This document shows, piece by piece, positions 9,471-21,983 of a DNA stretch of 64,000 nucleotides. Every line of letters begins with the position of its first letter. Positions within the stretch are counted from its first letter, which is position 1. The notes under the pieces are model-generated. The model made no database searches, was not told the DNA's origin, and saw only the letters and a program-made list of their open reading frames with translations. The position numbers and the translations under genes were made by a program. This stretch comes from Demequina sediminis (GTDB lineage Bacteria > Actinomycetota > Actinomycetes > Actinomycetales > Demequinaceae). The stretch spans positions 868,001 to 932,000 of the forward strand of contig NZ_AP027736.1 in assembly GCF_030296675.1 (NCBI RefSeq), given 5' to 3'.

Positions 9471-10453
9471 TCAGTCGTCGTCGAGGAGTTCCTGGTTGAT
9501 ACCAGCCTCGGTATCGGGAATCCCGAGTTCCTCGGCGCGCTTGTCTGCGGTCGCGAGCAGGCGACGAATCCGCCCGGCCACGGCGTCCTTGGTGAGCACG
9601 GGCTCGGCCATCTTGCCCAGCTCCTCGAGCGAGGCGTCGCGGTGCGCAAGCCTCAGTTCGCCCGCCTCCCGCAGGTGGTCGGGGACGTCGTCGCCCAGGA
9701 TCTCGAAGGCGCGCGCCACGCGGGCACCCGCGGCCACCGCGGCTCGCGCGCTGCGGCGCAGGTTGGCGTCGTCGAAGTTCGCGAGCCGGTTGGCCGTGCC
9801 GCGCACCTCGCGGCGCGTGCGCTTCTCCTCCCACGCGAGCACGGAGTCGTGGGCTCCCAGGCGCGTGAGCAGATTGGCGATCGAGTCGCCGTCGCGGATG
9901 ACCACGCGATCGACGCCGCGCACCTCACGGGACTTCGCGGACACGCCCAGGCGCCTCGCGGCGCCCACAAGCGCGAGGGCCGCCTCGGGTCCCGGCGAGG
10001 TGACCTCGAGGGCCGACGACCGGCCGGGCTCGGTGAGCGAACCGTGCGCGAGGAAGGCGCCACGCCAGGCGGCGACGGTGTCCTCGATCGCGCCGCCCAC
10101 CACGTGGGGAGGGAGCCCGCGCACGGGACGGCCGCGGTGATCGAGCAGCCCCGTCTGACGAGCGAGAGACTCGCCCTCCTTGACGACGCGCACCACGTAG
10201 CGGTTGCCCTTCTTCAGGGCCCCACCCGACACGACGATGATCTCCGAGGCGAGGCCGTAGGTCTCCTGGATGAACAGGCGCAGGCGGCGCGCCGCCGCGG
10301 CGGTGTCGAGCTCGGCCTCGATCACGATCCTGCCGGACACGATGTGCAGTCCCCCGCGAAGCGGAGGGTTGCCGCGATCTCCGCCTTGCGTGCGGAGACC
10401 TTCTCGAGCGGGACGCGAGCGAGCTCGTCCTTTACCTGTGCCGTCAGAGCCAT
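9471..10453 (-). CDS. whiA: WhiA regulator (one-base frameshift as read)
   Basis: DNA-binding protein with an N-terminal LAGLIDADG-like domain and a C-terminal helix-turn-helix; it controls sporulation or cell-division genes in actinomycetes. The N-terminal part from ATG 10453 ([11 protein letters not shown], through [11 protein letters not shown]) is in one frame, and the rest ([15 protein letters not shown] onward to LNQELLDDD) is in another. The break is at the CCCCC run 10351-10355, where one missing base restores [12 protein letters not shown]. The restored length is 327 residues, the usual family length. The HTH part contains DRLRE-like helices around [19 protein letters not shown]. It follows yvcK by 20 bp, the conserved rapZ-yvcK-whiA order. 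Confidence 0.92.
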
Positions 10454-10473
10454 GGCGACAATCCTGCCACCAG

Positions 10474-11421
10474 TCAGCGCGCGAGGGCGCCGCCGCCCGC
10501 GACCCATGTCACCAGGTCGCGATACTGCTCGCGCAGCACGAGCGGATCGTGACGGTCCACGGTTCCCTCCGCGCGCATCGGCGCCGCGACAAAGCGCGCG
10601 CCCCACTGCTCCACCCGGCTCCTCAGCGCGGGCTCGTCGTGGCTCGAGTCGGCCAACACCACGGCGGGTGCGAAGCCGGGAGCGGCCGCGCGCAGCGCCT
10701 CGATGTCGTCGACGCGATCCGTGCCGGCCGTCTCCTCGTCCTCGTGCGCGATGTTGAGCGTGAGGATCGTCCGCGGCCCCGCGGCGGTCAGCGCCGCCGC
10801 AACCCTCGGCACCAGGAAGTGAGTGAGCACCGAGGTATACCAGCTGCCGGGGCCGAGGATGATGGCGTCGGCATCGGCGATCGCCTCGAGGGTCGCCGCA
10901 GGCACGGCCGGATCCGCCGGCTCGATCGCGAGCGACCGCATTCGACCCTCGGCGGTCGCGACGGCAACCTGACCCACGACCTTCTCCACACGGCCATCGC
11001 GGGCGACCTGGGCACTCACCGTGATGGGCTCGGTCGAGACGGGCAGCACGCGCCCTTCACAGCGCAACAGACGGGCGACCCAATCGAGGCCCTCGACGAT
11101 TCCCCCGCTGCGGTCCCACAGGCCGGCGATGAGCAGGTTGCCGACCGCGTGCCCGTCGAGGGGTCCGTCCGTCGCGAAGCGCCACTGCAGCACATCGCGC
11201 CACGTGCGACCCCAGTCGGTGTCCTCGCACAGCGCGGACAGCGCCATGCGCAGGTCGCCGGGCGGCGGGACGTTCATCTCGGCCCGGATCCGTCCGGAGG
11301 ATCCGCCGTCGTCGGCGACCGTCACCACGGCGGTGAGACCCTCGCACGTGCCGCGCAGCGCGGACAGCGTCGCGTAGAGGCCGTGGCCGCCGCCCAAGGC
11401 GACCACCTGCGGCCCTGTCAT
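10474..11421 (-). CDS. yvcK: YvcK-family gluconeogenesis/cell-shape factor
   Basis: CofD/YvcK-fold protein that binds UDP-sugars and is needed for gluconeogenic growth and cell-wall homeostasis in other bacteria; the mechanism is incompletely known. The 315 residues begin [15 protein letters not shown], the family's glycine-rich nucleotide site, and carry [14 protein letters not shown] and [10 protein letters not shown]. The ATG at 11421 overlaps the rapZ TGA as ATGA, so it is translationally coupled; a longer upstream reading is discarded. Confidence 0.93.
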   Translation of the reverse strand: MTGPQVVALGGGHGLYATLSALRGTCEGLTAVVTVADDGGSSGRIRAEMNVPPPGDLRMALSALCEDTDWGRTWRDVLQWRFATDGPLDGHAVGNLLIAGLWDRSGGIVEGLDWVARLLRCEGRVLPVSTEPITVSAQVARDGRVEKVVGQVAVATAEGRMRSLAIEPADPAVPAATLEAIADADAIILGPGSWYTSVLTHFLVPRVAAALTAAGPRTILTLNIAHEDEETAGTDRVDDIEALRAAAPGFAPAVVLADSSHDEPALRSRVEQWGARFVAAPMRAEGTVDRHDPLVLREQYRDLVTWVAGGGALAR

Positions 11422-12337
11422 CGGGGCGACCTGTCCCGATGCGAGACGCGCACCTGGAAGCCGCGCTCGGCGAGGACTCGCCCCAGTTCCTCCGCGATCG
11501 CGACCGACCGGTGCTTGCCGCCGGTACATCCGACGCCAATCGTCACCGAGTGCTTGTCGTGCGCGCGATAGCGATCGAGGGCGCCCGCGATGACCGCGGC
11601 GTAGCCTTCGACAAACTCCGCGGCGCCGTCCGAGCCCAGCACGTAGTCGCGCACCGGCTCGTCGAGACCGGTGAGCGGGCGCAGCTCAGGCACCCAGTGA
11701 GGGTTCTGCAGGAAGCGGACGTCCGCGACGAAGTCGGCATCGTGGGGCGGACCGTTCTTGAATCCGAAGGACTGCACGTTGACCTGCAGCGGCAGCTCCG
11801 GCCCGCCGGCCAGGTTCGTCATCGCATCGCGGAGCTGGTGGACGTTGAGGTGGCTCGTGTCAAGGACCTCCGCCGCTCGCTCGCGCACCGCGGCCAGCGC
11901 CGCCCGCTCGCGTGCGATGCCCTCGAGCAGCGTGCCCTCTCCCTGAAGGGGATGCGGTCGCCTGGCCTCCTCGAAGCGGTGGACGAGAGCCGGATCGGAG
12001 GCGTCGAGGAACATCAGCCGCACGGGCACCCCGCGCGACTCGAGATCGTCGAGAACCGCCTCGACGTCCTGGAAGAAGCCGCCGCCACGCACGTCGACCA
12101 CCGCGGCAAGCCTGCGGTATCCCCCGCTGCCCACCATCGCGACGAATCCACCCAGCAGCTGCGGCGGCAGGTTGTCGACCACGTACCAGCCCAGATCAGC
12201 CAGCACGGCGGCCGCGCGCGTCCGCCCCGCCCCCGACATGCCGGTGAGGACCATGACCTCGGCGTCGATTCCCGACATGTCGACGGTCGGCAGCGGAATC
12301 CCGGAGGGGAACGTGACAGGGGGACCTCGTCCATCAT
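11418..12337 (-). CDS. rapZ: RapZ/YvcJ RNase adapter (probable N-terminal frameshift)
   Basis: P-loop nucleotide-binding protein; E. coli RapZ guides RNase E to a small RNA controlling GlmS, and actinobacterial homologues sit beside yvcK and whiA. The Walker [31 protein letters not shown] and the C-terminal [13 protein letters not shown] are all present. The natural start is ATGATG at 12337, overlapping the restored uvrC TGA, but it is in frame only if one base is added to the GGGGG run 12319-12323 (giving [13 protein letters not shown], 306 residues). Without that, possible starts are GTG 12353 or the internal ATG 12278 (MSGIDAEV, 286 residues). Confidence 0.9.
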
Positions 12338-14216
12338 GCGTCCAGCATGCCACCGTCGCCGTGCAGCGCCTGGTAGACGGCGCGGGCGGTGCCCGATCCC
12401 ACGCCGGGAACCAAGGCGATCTGCTCGATCGACGCCTCCTTGAGGCGAGCGAGGGAGCCGAAGTGCGTCACGAGCGCCTTGGCGCGGCCGGGACCCACCC
12501 CGGGACCTCGTCAAGACTCGACACCTTCATCGCCTTGGTGCGCTTGGCGCGGTGGTGCTTGATCGCGAAGCGGTGGGCCTCGTCACGCACGCGCTGCAGC
12601 AGGTACAACGCCTCCGACCCGCGCGGCAGGATCACGGGGAACGGGTCCCCGGGCACCCACACCTCCTCGAGGCGCTTCGCGAGGCCCACGACCGCGATGT
12701 CCGGCACGCCCACCTCGTCGAGCACCGCGCGCGCGGCGTTCACCTGCGGCAGGCCGCCGTCCACCACCACGAGTTGCGGCGGGTACGCGAAGCGCGCCGT
12801 CTCGCGTTCCTCGGGAGGCAACTTCGACTCCTCGAGGTAGCGCCGGAACCGCCGCGTCAGAACCTCGCGCATCGCCTGAGTGTCGTCCACCGCGTCCGCG
12901 ATCGAGAACTGGCGGTACTCCGGCTTGCGTGGGATCGCGTCCTCGAACACCACCATCGACCCCACCTGGTGGGTGCCCTGGGTGTGCGAGATGTCGTAGC
13001 ACTCGATCCGCAGCGGCGCCTCGGTCAGCCCCAGCGACTCCTGCAGTTCCTGCAGCGCGGCGGAGCGGGTCGTGAGGTCGGAGGCGCGCTTGAGACGATG
13101 CTGCGCGAGCACCTGACGCGCGTTGCCCAGGCCCGTGGCAGCGAGCTCGGCCTTCTTCCCCCTGGCCGGCACGCGCATCGTCACCCGCGACCCGCGCACG
13201 CCGCTGAGCCACGCGACCAGGCTGGGCGCGTCCTCGGGGAGGTGAGGCACCAGCACCTCCGCCGGGATCTCCTCGGGCTCCGCGGCGCCGTATGCCTCCT
13301 CGAGGAGGCGCATCACCAGTCCGGGTCCGTCGAGCGGCTCGGGCTTGTCGACCACCCAGCCGCGCTCCCCCGAGATGCGTCCGTCGCGCACGTGGAAGAC
13401 GTGGGCCGCGGCCTCGAGCTCGTCGTCCTCGAGCGAGAAGATGTCGGCATCCACGCCCGCCGCGAGCACGATCGCGTTGCGCGCCATCACGGAGTCCAGC
13501 GCGCGCAGCCTGTCCCGCGCACGCGCCGCGGACTCGAAGTCCTCGCGCTCGGCCGCCGCGTGCATCGTCCCCGTGAGATCCCTCACGAGCGACTTCGCGT
13601 CGCCCGCGAGCACCTGACACACGCGCTCCGCGAGCTCGCGGTGGTCCTCGGGCGAGATGCGCCCCACGCACGGGGCCGAACACTTGTCGATGTACCCCAG
13701 CAGGCACGGCCTGCCCTGGCGCTCGGCCTTGCGGAACACGCCAGGCGCGCACGTGCGCACCGGCAGAGCGGTGAGCAGCGTGTCCACGGTCTCGCGGATC
13801 GCCCACGCCCTCGCGTATGGCCCGAAGTAGCGCACGCCCTTCTTGCGCTCTCCGCGCATGACCTGGATGCGAGGGAACTCCTCGTTCATGGTGACCGCGA
13901 GGTAGGGGTACGACTTGTCGTCGCGGAACACCACGTTGAAGCGCGGGTCGTACTGCTTGATCCACGTGTGCTCGAGGATGAGCGCCTCGACCTCGTTGCG
14001 CACGACGGTCCATTCGACGGACGATGCCGTGGTCACCATCGCGCGCGTGCGCGGGTGGAGCTGGGTGAGGTCCTGGAAGTAGTTGGCGAGCCGCGCACGG
14101 AGGTTCTTGGCCTTGCCGACGTAGACGACGCGCCCGTGGGGGTCCCTGAACCGATAGACGCCGGGCTTGACCGGGATGGTTCCCGGTGCGGGGCGGTACT
14201 CGGCGGGGTCGGTCAC
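12334..14216 (-). CDS. uvrC: UvrC, excinuclease subunit C (frameshift near C-terminus)
   Basis: Makes both incisions in nucleotide excision repair. It has an N-terminal GIY-YIG nuclease (GVYRF...[14 protein letters not shown], residues about 20-42), the UVR motif around residue 215 ([13 protein letters not shown]), and an RNase H-like nuclease ([12 protein letters not shown]). The main frame runs off into WVPAAPRRS after DEVPG. The correct tandem helix-hairpin-helix tail ([14 protein letters not shown] ... [10 protein letters not shown]) is one base away, starting at the CCCC run 12498-12501. Adding one base gives 627 residues ending at 12334. The start is GTG 14216. It lies nine bases after uvrA. 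Confidence 0.95.
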
Positions 14217-14225
14217 GGCGCCAGC

Positions 14226-17066
<2,841 letters not shown>

Positions 17067-17244
17067 CCGGCCATGCTACGCGGAAACCCGTTCGAACACA
17101 CGTTCGATGCGCGCGTGTCGTGGGGACGATGCTTGGGTTGCGCGCCCGCGTGCCGCTGGGTTGCGAGTGTGGAGACTCACGAACCACCCGTCGCCGCGCT
17201 TCACGCCATCGAGGCCGTGCGGGCAAGGATGGCGGCGCGGGTGC

Positions 17245-17670
17245 GTGTCCCTCGCACTGGTCGGGCGAGATGCCTGGGCGTGGGCGAACGCCGCGATCGG
17301 CGTCATCGTCGCCGTCGCGACGTTCGCGATCTTCACCGTGTGGAACGCTCGGCTCGCGCGACCGGTCCAGTCTCGAGCCACCGACATCCCTCAGCTCGAC
17401 GCCACCCTCGCCGATCCGCTCGGACTCCGGATCATGGCCACTCTCGCGTCGTACGAGGGCCACATCGACACGGCCGTGCTTGAGGAGGCTCTCGAGACGC
17501 CCGCGAGCGAGGTCGGACCCGCGCTCGCTCCCCTTATCGCCGCCGGCTACGCCGAGTACACCCGGTCAGACGTTCCCTGGGGGCGTGAGCGCATCTGGCT
17601 CCGCGCGACGCCCGACGGCCGCGCCGCCTTCGACGGCCACGTCGCCGCGCTGCGCGCTTCCGCCTCGTGA
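17245..17670 (+). CDS. Membrane-anchored winged-helix protein (putative)
   Basis: I do not recognise a named family. From the GTG at 17245 the protein has 141 residues: one predicted transmembrane helix (about residues 15-35, AAIGVIVAVATFAIFTVW), then a domain resembling a MarR/ArsR-like winged helix (LADPLGLRIMATLASYEGHID, then ALAPLIAAGYAEY, RIWLRATPDGRAAFDGHV). The wing-like TPDGRAAF resembles the LTxxGR motif of such regulators. The start is weakly supported: aaggatgg lies about 14 bases upstream, and longer readings overlap the uvrA region antisense. It may be a membrane-tethered regulator or a protein-interaction wHTH. Confidence 0.55.
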   Translation: MSLALVGRDAWAWANAAIGVIVAVATFAIFTVWNARLARPVQSRATDIPQLDATLADPLGLRIMATLASYEGHIDTAVLEEALETPASEVGPALAPLIAAGYAEYTRSDVPWGRERIWLRATPDGRAAFDGHVAALRASAS

Positions 17671-17728
17671 CGCGCGCGAGGGGCGACGGGCATCGTCCCG
17701 CAGTCCCTGGATGCGGCAGGATGGCGGC

Positions 17729-18013
17729 ATGAGCCTCTTTGCGATCCACTACACGTATGACGACCGCGCCGCCGAGCGGGACGCCGCTCGCCCCGAGCAC
17801 CGCGCGTACCTCCTCGACCTCGCCGCACAGGGCAAGGCACCGGTCTTCGGCCGCTACGAGGACGAGGGCACGCCGGGCGCGCTGATCGTGTTCGAGGCCG
17901 CCCCGCTCGAGGAGGCGCAGGCGATGGTCGCTGCGGATCCCTACGTGCGTGCCGGCCTGGTGCCCGAGCACTCGGTCAGGGCGTGGCCGGCCTCGGGTCC
18001 CTGGACGGCCTGA
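17729..18013 (+). CDS. YciI family protein
   Basis: Small ferredoxin-like (dimeric alpha-beta barrel) YCII-domain protein of 94 residues; function in the cell unknown. Typical features are the opening FAIHYTYDD, the RPEHRAYL helix with its conserved Arg-His, and the central GALIVFEAAPLEEAQAMVAADPY followed by GLVPEHSVRAW. ATG 17729 has aggatgg about six bases upstream. It converges on terC. Confidence 0.8.
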   Translation: MSLFAIHYTYDDRAAERDAARPEHRAYLLDLAAQGKAPVFGRYEDEGTPGALIVFEAAPLEEAQAMVAADPYVRAGLVPEHSVRAWPASGPWTA

Positions 18014-18022
18014 GCACCCCTC

Positions 18023-19063
18023 TCAACCGCGGTCGTGGTCGGCCCGTACCTGCTCGGCGTGGTCGTGCTCGGCGAGGCGTGCCGTGCGGTGGTCCCTGCC
18101 GCCCCGCGTCGCGATCATGCTCGCGGCGGCGGCCACGCCGATCACACCCAGAATCACGGCGAGCGACACTCCTGAGGAGGGCAGTCACACCTCGACCGGT
18201 TCCCCACCGTTGAGGAACGGCAGCGAGTTCTGGTGGAGCGCCTCGAGCACGAGCTTCACGCCGATGAATCCCAGCACCACGGCGAGGCCGTAGGAGAGGT
18301 ACACGAGGCGCGCGAGCAACCCATCCACGAGGAAGAAGAGTTGACGCAGGCCCAGGAGCGCGAAGGCGTTCGCGGTGAACACGATGTAGGGATCCTGGGT
18401 GAGCCCGAAGATCGCGGGGATCGAGTCGAGTGCGAAGAGCACGTCCGTGCCGCCGATCGCGAGGATCACCAGCACCATGGGCGTGATCATGCGGCGTCCC
18501 GCCTCGCGCACCACGAACCGGCCGTCGCGGTAGCCGTCCGTGACGGGCATGAGCCTCTTCACGCCCCGCACGAGGGCGTTCTCCTTGTACTCGACGTCAC
18601 CCTCCTCGGCGCCACCCTCGCGCGCCACCGCAACCGCGGTGTACAGGAGGAACGCGCCGAACAGGTAGAACGTCCAGCTGAACGTCGACAGGGCTGCCGC
18701 ACCCGCCGCGATGAACACGCCACGCAGCACCAGCGCGATCGCGATGCCGATCAGCAGCACTCGCTGCCGCTGCGCGGGCGGCACCGCGAAGCGGGACAGG
18801 ATCACGAGGAAGACGAAGAGGTTGTCGACGGACAGCGATTTCTCGGTGATGAAGCCCGCGAGGAACTCCGTCCCCTGGCCGGGCGAGTTCCACAGCCACA
18901 TCGATGCGCCGAACGCTAGCGCCAACACGATGTAGAACACGGACCACAACGCCGACTCACGAAAGGTGGGCACGTGAGGCTTCGCCACCACGACCACGAA
19001 GTCGAAGATGAAGAGGCCGAGGATGCCGATGAGCGTGAGGGTCCAGACGAGCGGTGATTCCAC
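18023..19063 (-). CDS. TerC/Alx family membrane protein with in-frame TGA
   Basis: Integral membrane protein of the TerC family, implicated in metal (manganese) export or metalation of secreted proteins. GTG 19063 begins a 292-residue frame with about eight hydrophobic helices. It includes the family's FIFDF, GFITEKSLSVDNLFVF and the second acidic helix GTDVLFALDSIPAIFGLT. The frame meets TGA at 18185-18187 right after LNGGEPVEV. The same frame then stays open for another 53 codons to TGA 18023, encoding LPSSGVSLAVILGVIGV and a His/Arg-rich tail, which is where homologues have their last helix. The true product may therefore be about 346 residues if the TGA is an error or is read through; otherwise the gene ends at 18185. 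Confidence 0.85.
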
Positions 19064-19153
19064 CGAGCCATCCTAGGTCGCACGCGAGCGTCGGAGGTGC
19101 GCCGCACGTCCCGGCGCCACCGGCGGGGCAGCCGCCCGCGCGCCCGCGTGCCG

Positions 19154-21223
19154 TCAGCCCGCGTCGATCATCTGCCGCAGCTCCTTCTTGAGCTCGCCGA
19201 TCTCGTCGCGCAGGCGCGCCGCGATCTCGAACTGCAGGTCGCCGGCCGCGACACGCATCTGGTCCGAGAGGTCCTCGATGAGCTGTGCGAGCTCGTCGGC
19301 GGGACGCTGCGCCATGAGCGAGCGCCCTCCGGGCCCCGCGCCTCCCGACGTGGCCCCCGCCTTTGCCCGCTCGAGGGTCTCGACGGTGTCCGCCTCCTCG
19401 CGCGCGAGCATCTCGGTGATGTCGCCGATGCGCTTGCGCAGCGGCTGGGGGTCGATCCCGTGCTCCTCGTTGTACGCGACCTGCATCTCGCGGCGCCTGT
19501 TGGTCTCGTCGATCGCCGACGCCATCGAGTCGGTGATCGAATCCGCGTACATGTGCACCTCGCCGGACACGTTGCGCGCCGCGCGGCCAATGGTCTGGAT
19601 GAGCGAGGTCCCGGACCGCAGGAAGCCCTCCTTGTCCGCGTCGAGGATCGCGACGAGCGACACCTCGGGCAGGTCGAGACCCTCGCGCAGCAGGTTGATG
19701 CCCACGAGCACGTCGAAGCGCCCCATGCGCAGCTCGCGCAGCAGCTCGACGCGCCGCAGCGTGTCGACGTCCGAGTGCAGGTACTCGACCCTCACGCCGC
19801 GATCGCCCAGGTACTCGGTGAGATCCTCGGCCATCTTCTTGGTGAGCGTGGTGACAAGCACGCGCTCGTCACGCTCGACGCGCGAGCGAATCGCCTCGAG
19901 GAGATCGTCGATCTGGCCCTCGGTGGGCTTCACGACGATCTTGGGGTCCACGAGCCCCGTGGGACGGATGATCTGTTCCACCACGCCGTCCGCTCGCTCG
20001 AGCTCATACTTGCCCGGGGTCGCCGAGAGATAGACCGTCTGCCCCACGCGCTCCTGGAACTCCGTCCACTTGAGCGGCCTGTTGTCCATCGCGGACGGGA
20101 GCCGGAAGCCGTGTTCCACCAGGGTGCGTTTGCGCGAGGTGTCGCCCTCGAACATGGCCCCGATCTGTGGGACGGTCACGTGCGACTCGTCGAGGACCAG
20201 CAGGAAGTCGTCGGGGAAGTAGTCCAGCAGCGTGTGCGGCGGCGTGCCCGGCGCGCGCTGCTCGATGTGGCGCGAGTAGTTCTCGATGCCCGAGCACGTC
20301 CCCACCGAGCGCATCATCTCGAGGTCGAACGTGGTGCGCATCTTGAGGCGCTGGGCCTCAAGCAGCTTGTTCTGCTTCTCGAGTTCCTGCAGCCGCTCCC
20401 CGAGCTCGATCTCGATGGTCGTGATCGCGCGGTTCATGCGCTCCTCGCTCGCGACGTAGTGCGAGGCGGGGAAGATGTGGACCCGCTCGCGTCGCTCGAC
20501 TACCTCTCCCGTGAGGGGGTGCAGCGTGTAGAGCGCCTCGACCTCATCGCCGAACATCTCGATGCGGATCGCGAGCTCCTCATACACGGGGATGATCTCC
20601 ACCGTGTCGCCGCGCACGCGGAACGTTCCCCGCGTGAACGCGAGGTCGTTGCGCGAGTACTGCATCTGGACAAACTCGCGCAGCAGCGAGTCGCGGTCGA
20701 CCACGTCACCCACCCCGAGCGTCACCATGCCCTCGATGTACTCCTCGGGGGTGCCCAGGCCGTAGATGCATGAGACGGACGAGACGACGATCACGTCGCG
20801 CCGCGTGAGCAGCGAGTTGGTCGCCGAGTACCGCAGCCGCTCGACCTCCTCATTGATCGAGGAGTCCTTCTCGATGAAGGTATCCGTCTGTGGCACATAC
20901 GCCTCGGGCTGGTAGTAGTCGTAGTACGACACGAAGTACTCGACCGCGTTGTTCGGCATGAGGTCGCGGAACTCGTTCGCGAGCTGCGCCGCGAGCGTCT
21001 TGTTATGCGCCATGACCAGCGTGGGCCGCTGCAGGCGCTCGACGAGCCACGCGGTGGTCGCCGACTTTCCGGTTCCGGTCGCACCCAGCAGCACCACGTC
21101 TCGCTCCCCCGCCTCGATCCTGCGGGCGAGCTCGTCGATCGCCTTGGGCTGGTCGCCGGAGGGCTTGTAGTCGGAGATCACCTGGAAGGGCGCCTCGCTG
21201 CGGCGGAGATCGGGTCGGCTCAT
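19154..21223 (-). CDS. uvrB: UvrB, excinuclease subunit B
   Basis: DNA-helicase-like damage verifier of nucleotide excision repair. The 689 residues are intact. It shows the Walker A GATGTGKS at about residue 46, the damage-probing beta-hairpin region [16 protein letters not shown], the DESHVT Walker B, helicase motifs YLSATPG and QTIGRAARN, and a C-terminal UVR domain ([20 protein letters not shown]) for UvrC contact. It begins with ATG 21223 and lies 42 bp after coaE. Confidence 0.98.
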   Translation of the reverse strand: MSRPDLRRSEAPFQVISDYKPSGDQPKAIDELARRIEAGERDVVLLGATGTGKSATTAWLVERLQRPTLVMAHNKTLAAQLANEFRDLMPNNAVEYFVSYYDYYQPEAYVPQTDTFIEKDSSINEEVERLRYSATNSLLTRRDVIVVSSVSCIYGLGTPEEYIEGMVTLGVGDVVDRDSLLREFVQMQYSRNDLAFTRGTFRVRGDTVEIIPVYEELAIRIEMFGDEVEALYTLHPLTGEVVERRERVHIFPASHYVASEERMNRAITTIEIELGERLQELEKQNKLLEAQRLKMRTTFDLEMMRSVGTCSGIENYSRHIEQRAPGTPPHTLLDYFPDDFLLVLDESHVTVPQIGAMFEGDTSRKRTLVEHGFRLPSAMDNRPLKWTEFQERVGQTVYLSATPGKYELERADGVVEQIIRPTGLVDPKIVVKPTEGQIDDLLEAIRSRVERDERVLVTTLTKKMAEDLTEYLGDRGVRVEYLHSDVDTLRRVELLRELRMGRFDVLVGINLLREGLDLPEVSLVAILDADKEGFLRSGTSLIQTIGRAARNVSGEVHMYADSITDSMASAIDETNRRREMQVAYNEEHGIDPQPLRKRIGDITEMLAREEADTVETLERAKAGATSGGAGPGGRSLMAQRPADELAQLIEDLSDQMRVAAGDLQFEIAARLRDEIGELKKELRQMIDAG

Positions 21224-21265
21224 GCGACTACGGTACGCCGGGCCTCCGACAGGACGATGCCGCGG

Positions 21266-21859
21266 TCACCGAGGAACGTGCAGCGACCAGAAGGAGTCGA
21301 TCTGGGCCTCGAGGTCGGCCACGCTGCCGGAGCCATCGAGCACCACGTCCGCCGCGGCCGCCCTCTCGCCATCCGACGCCTGCGCGCGAATCCGCGCCAC
21401 GGCATCGTCCCTGCGCAAGCCGCGCGTGGTGACGAGCCTGTCGACGCGCACCTCCTCGGGGGCCGCAATGGTGACCACCAGGTCGAAGTCCGCACCCTGG
21501 CCCGTCTCGACGAGCAGCGGAATGTCATGGACGATCACGGCGACGCCGTCGCGGCGCGCCTGCTTGTCCGCGGCCGTGCCCATCGCGATCACGTAGGGGT
21601 GCACGATCCCGTTGAGGCGCTGGCGCGCGCCCTCGTCGCGGAAGACGATGTCGGCGAGTGCCGGGCGGTCCAGCGCCCCGTCGACGATCACCCTGTCGCC
21701 GAACGCGCCGGCGATGTCGGCCAGCGCCGCCGAGCCGGGCTCGACCGCGCGTCGCGCGAGGGCGTCGTGGTCCACGACGCGGGCACCCAACGCTCCAAGG
21801 CGCGCGGCAGCGGTCGACTTGCCCGAGGCGATTCCGCCCGTGAGACCGATGCGCAGCAC
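21266..21859 (-). CDS. coaE: Dephospho-CoA kinase
   Basis: Last step of coenzyme A synthesis: phosphorylates the ribose 3'-OH of dephospho-CoA. The 197 residues carry the P-loop GLTGGIASGKST at residues 5-16, DHDALARRAVEPG, and the HDIPLLVE motif. The start is placed at GTG 21859; no clear SD precedes it, so it may depend on a leader not obvious here. Unlike mycobacterial CoaE it has no long C-terminal GrpB-type extension. The position between rpsA and uvrB is conserved in actinomycetes. Confidence 0.93.
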   Translation of the reverse strand: MLRIGLTGGIASGKSTAAARLGALGARVVDHDALARRAVEPGSAALADIAGAFGDRVIVDGALDRPALADIVFRDEGARQRLNGIVHPYVIAMGTAADKQARRDGVAVIVHDIPLLVETGQGADFDLVVTIAAPEEVRVDRLVTTRGLRRDDAVARIRAQASDGERAAAADVVLDGSGSVADLEAQIDSFWSLHVPR

Positions 21860-21931
21860 GGGAAGCAGTGTCACACGCCGCGCGAGTGGGGACCAAACGC
21901 GGCGAAGGCCGCCGCGCTGCAGCCGTATGCG

Positions 21932-21968
21932 ACGAAGGCCGCCGCCCCAGATCGGGGCGACGGCCTTC
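21932..21968 (-). terminator. Terminator after rpsA
   Basis: Arms cgaaggccgccgcccc (21932-21947) and cggggcgacggccttcg (21952-21968) pair along 16 bases with one G-U wobble around a short loop. It lies just beyond the rpsA stop. Confidence 0.8.
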
Positions 21969-21983
21969 GGGTGAGTCGTGAGA

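Noticed and set aside
18185-18187. Selenocysteine or reassigned TGA in terC
   Set aside because: TGA is used as a normal stop throughout the window, and no SECIS-like element is evident; a base error or truncation is simpler.
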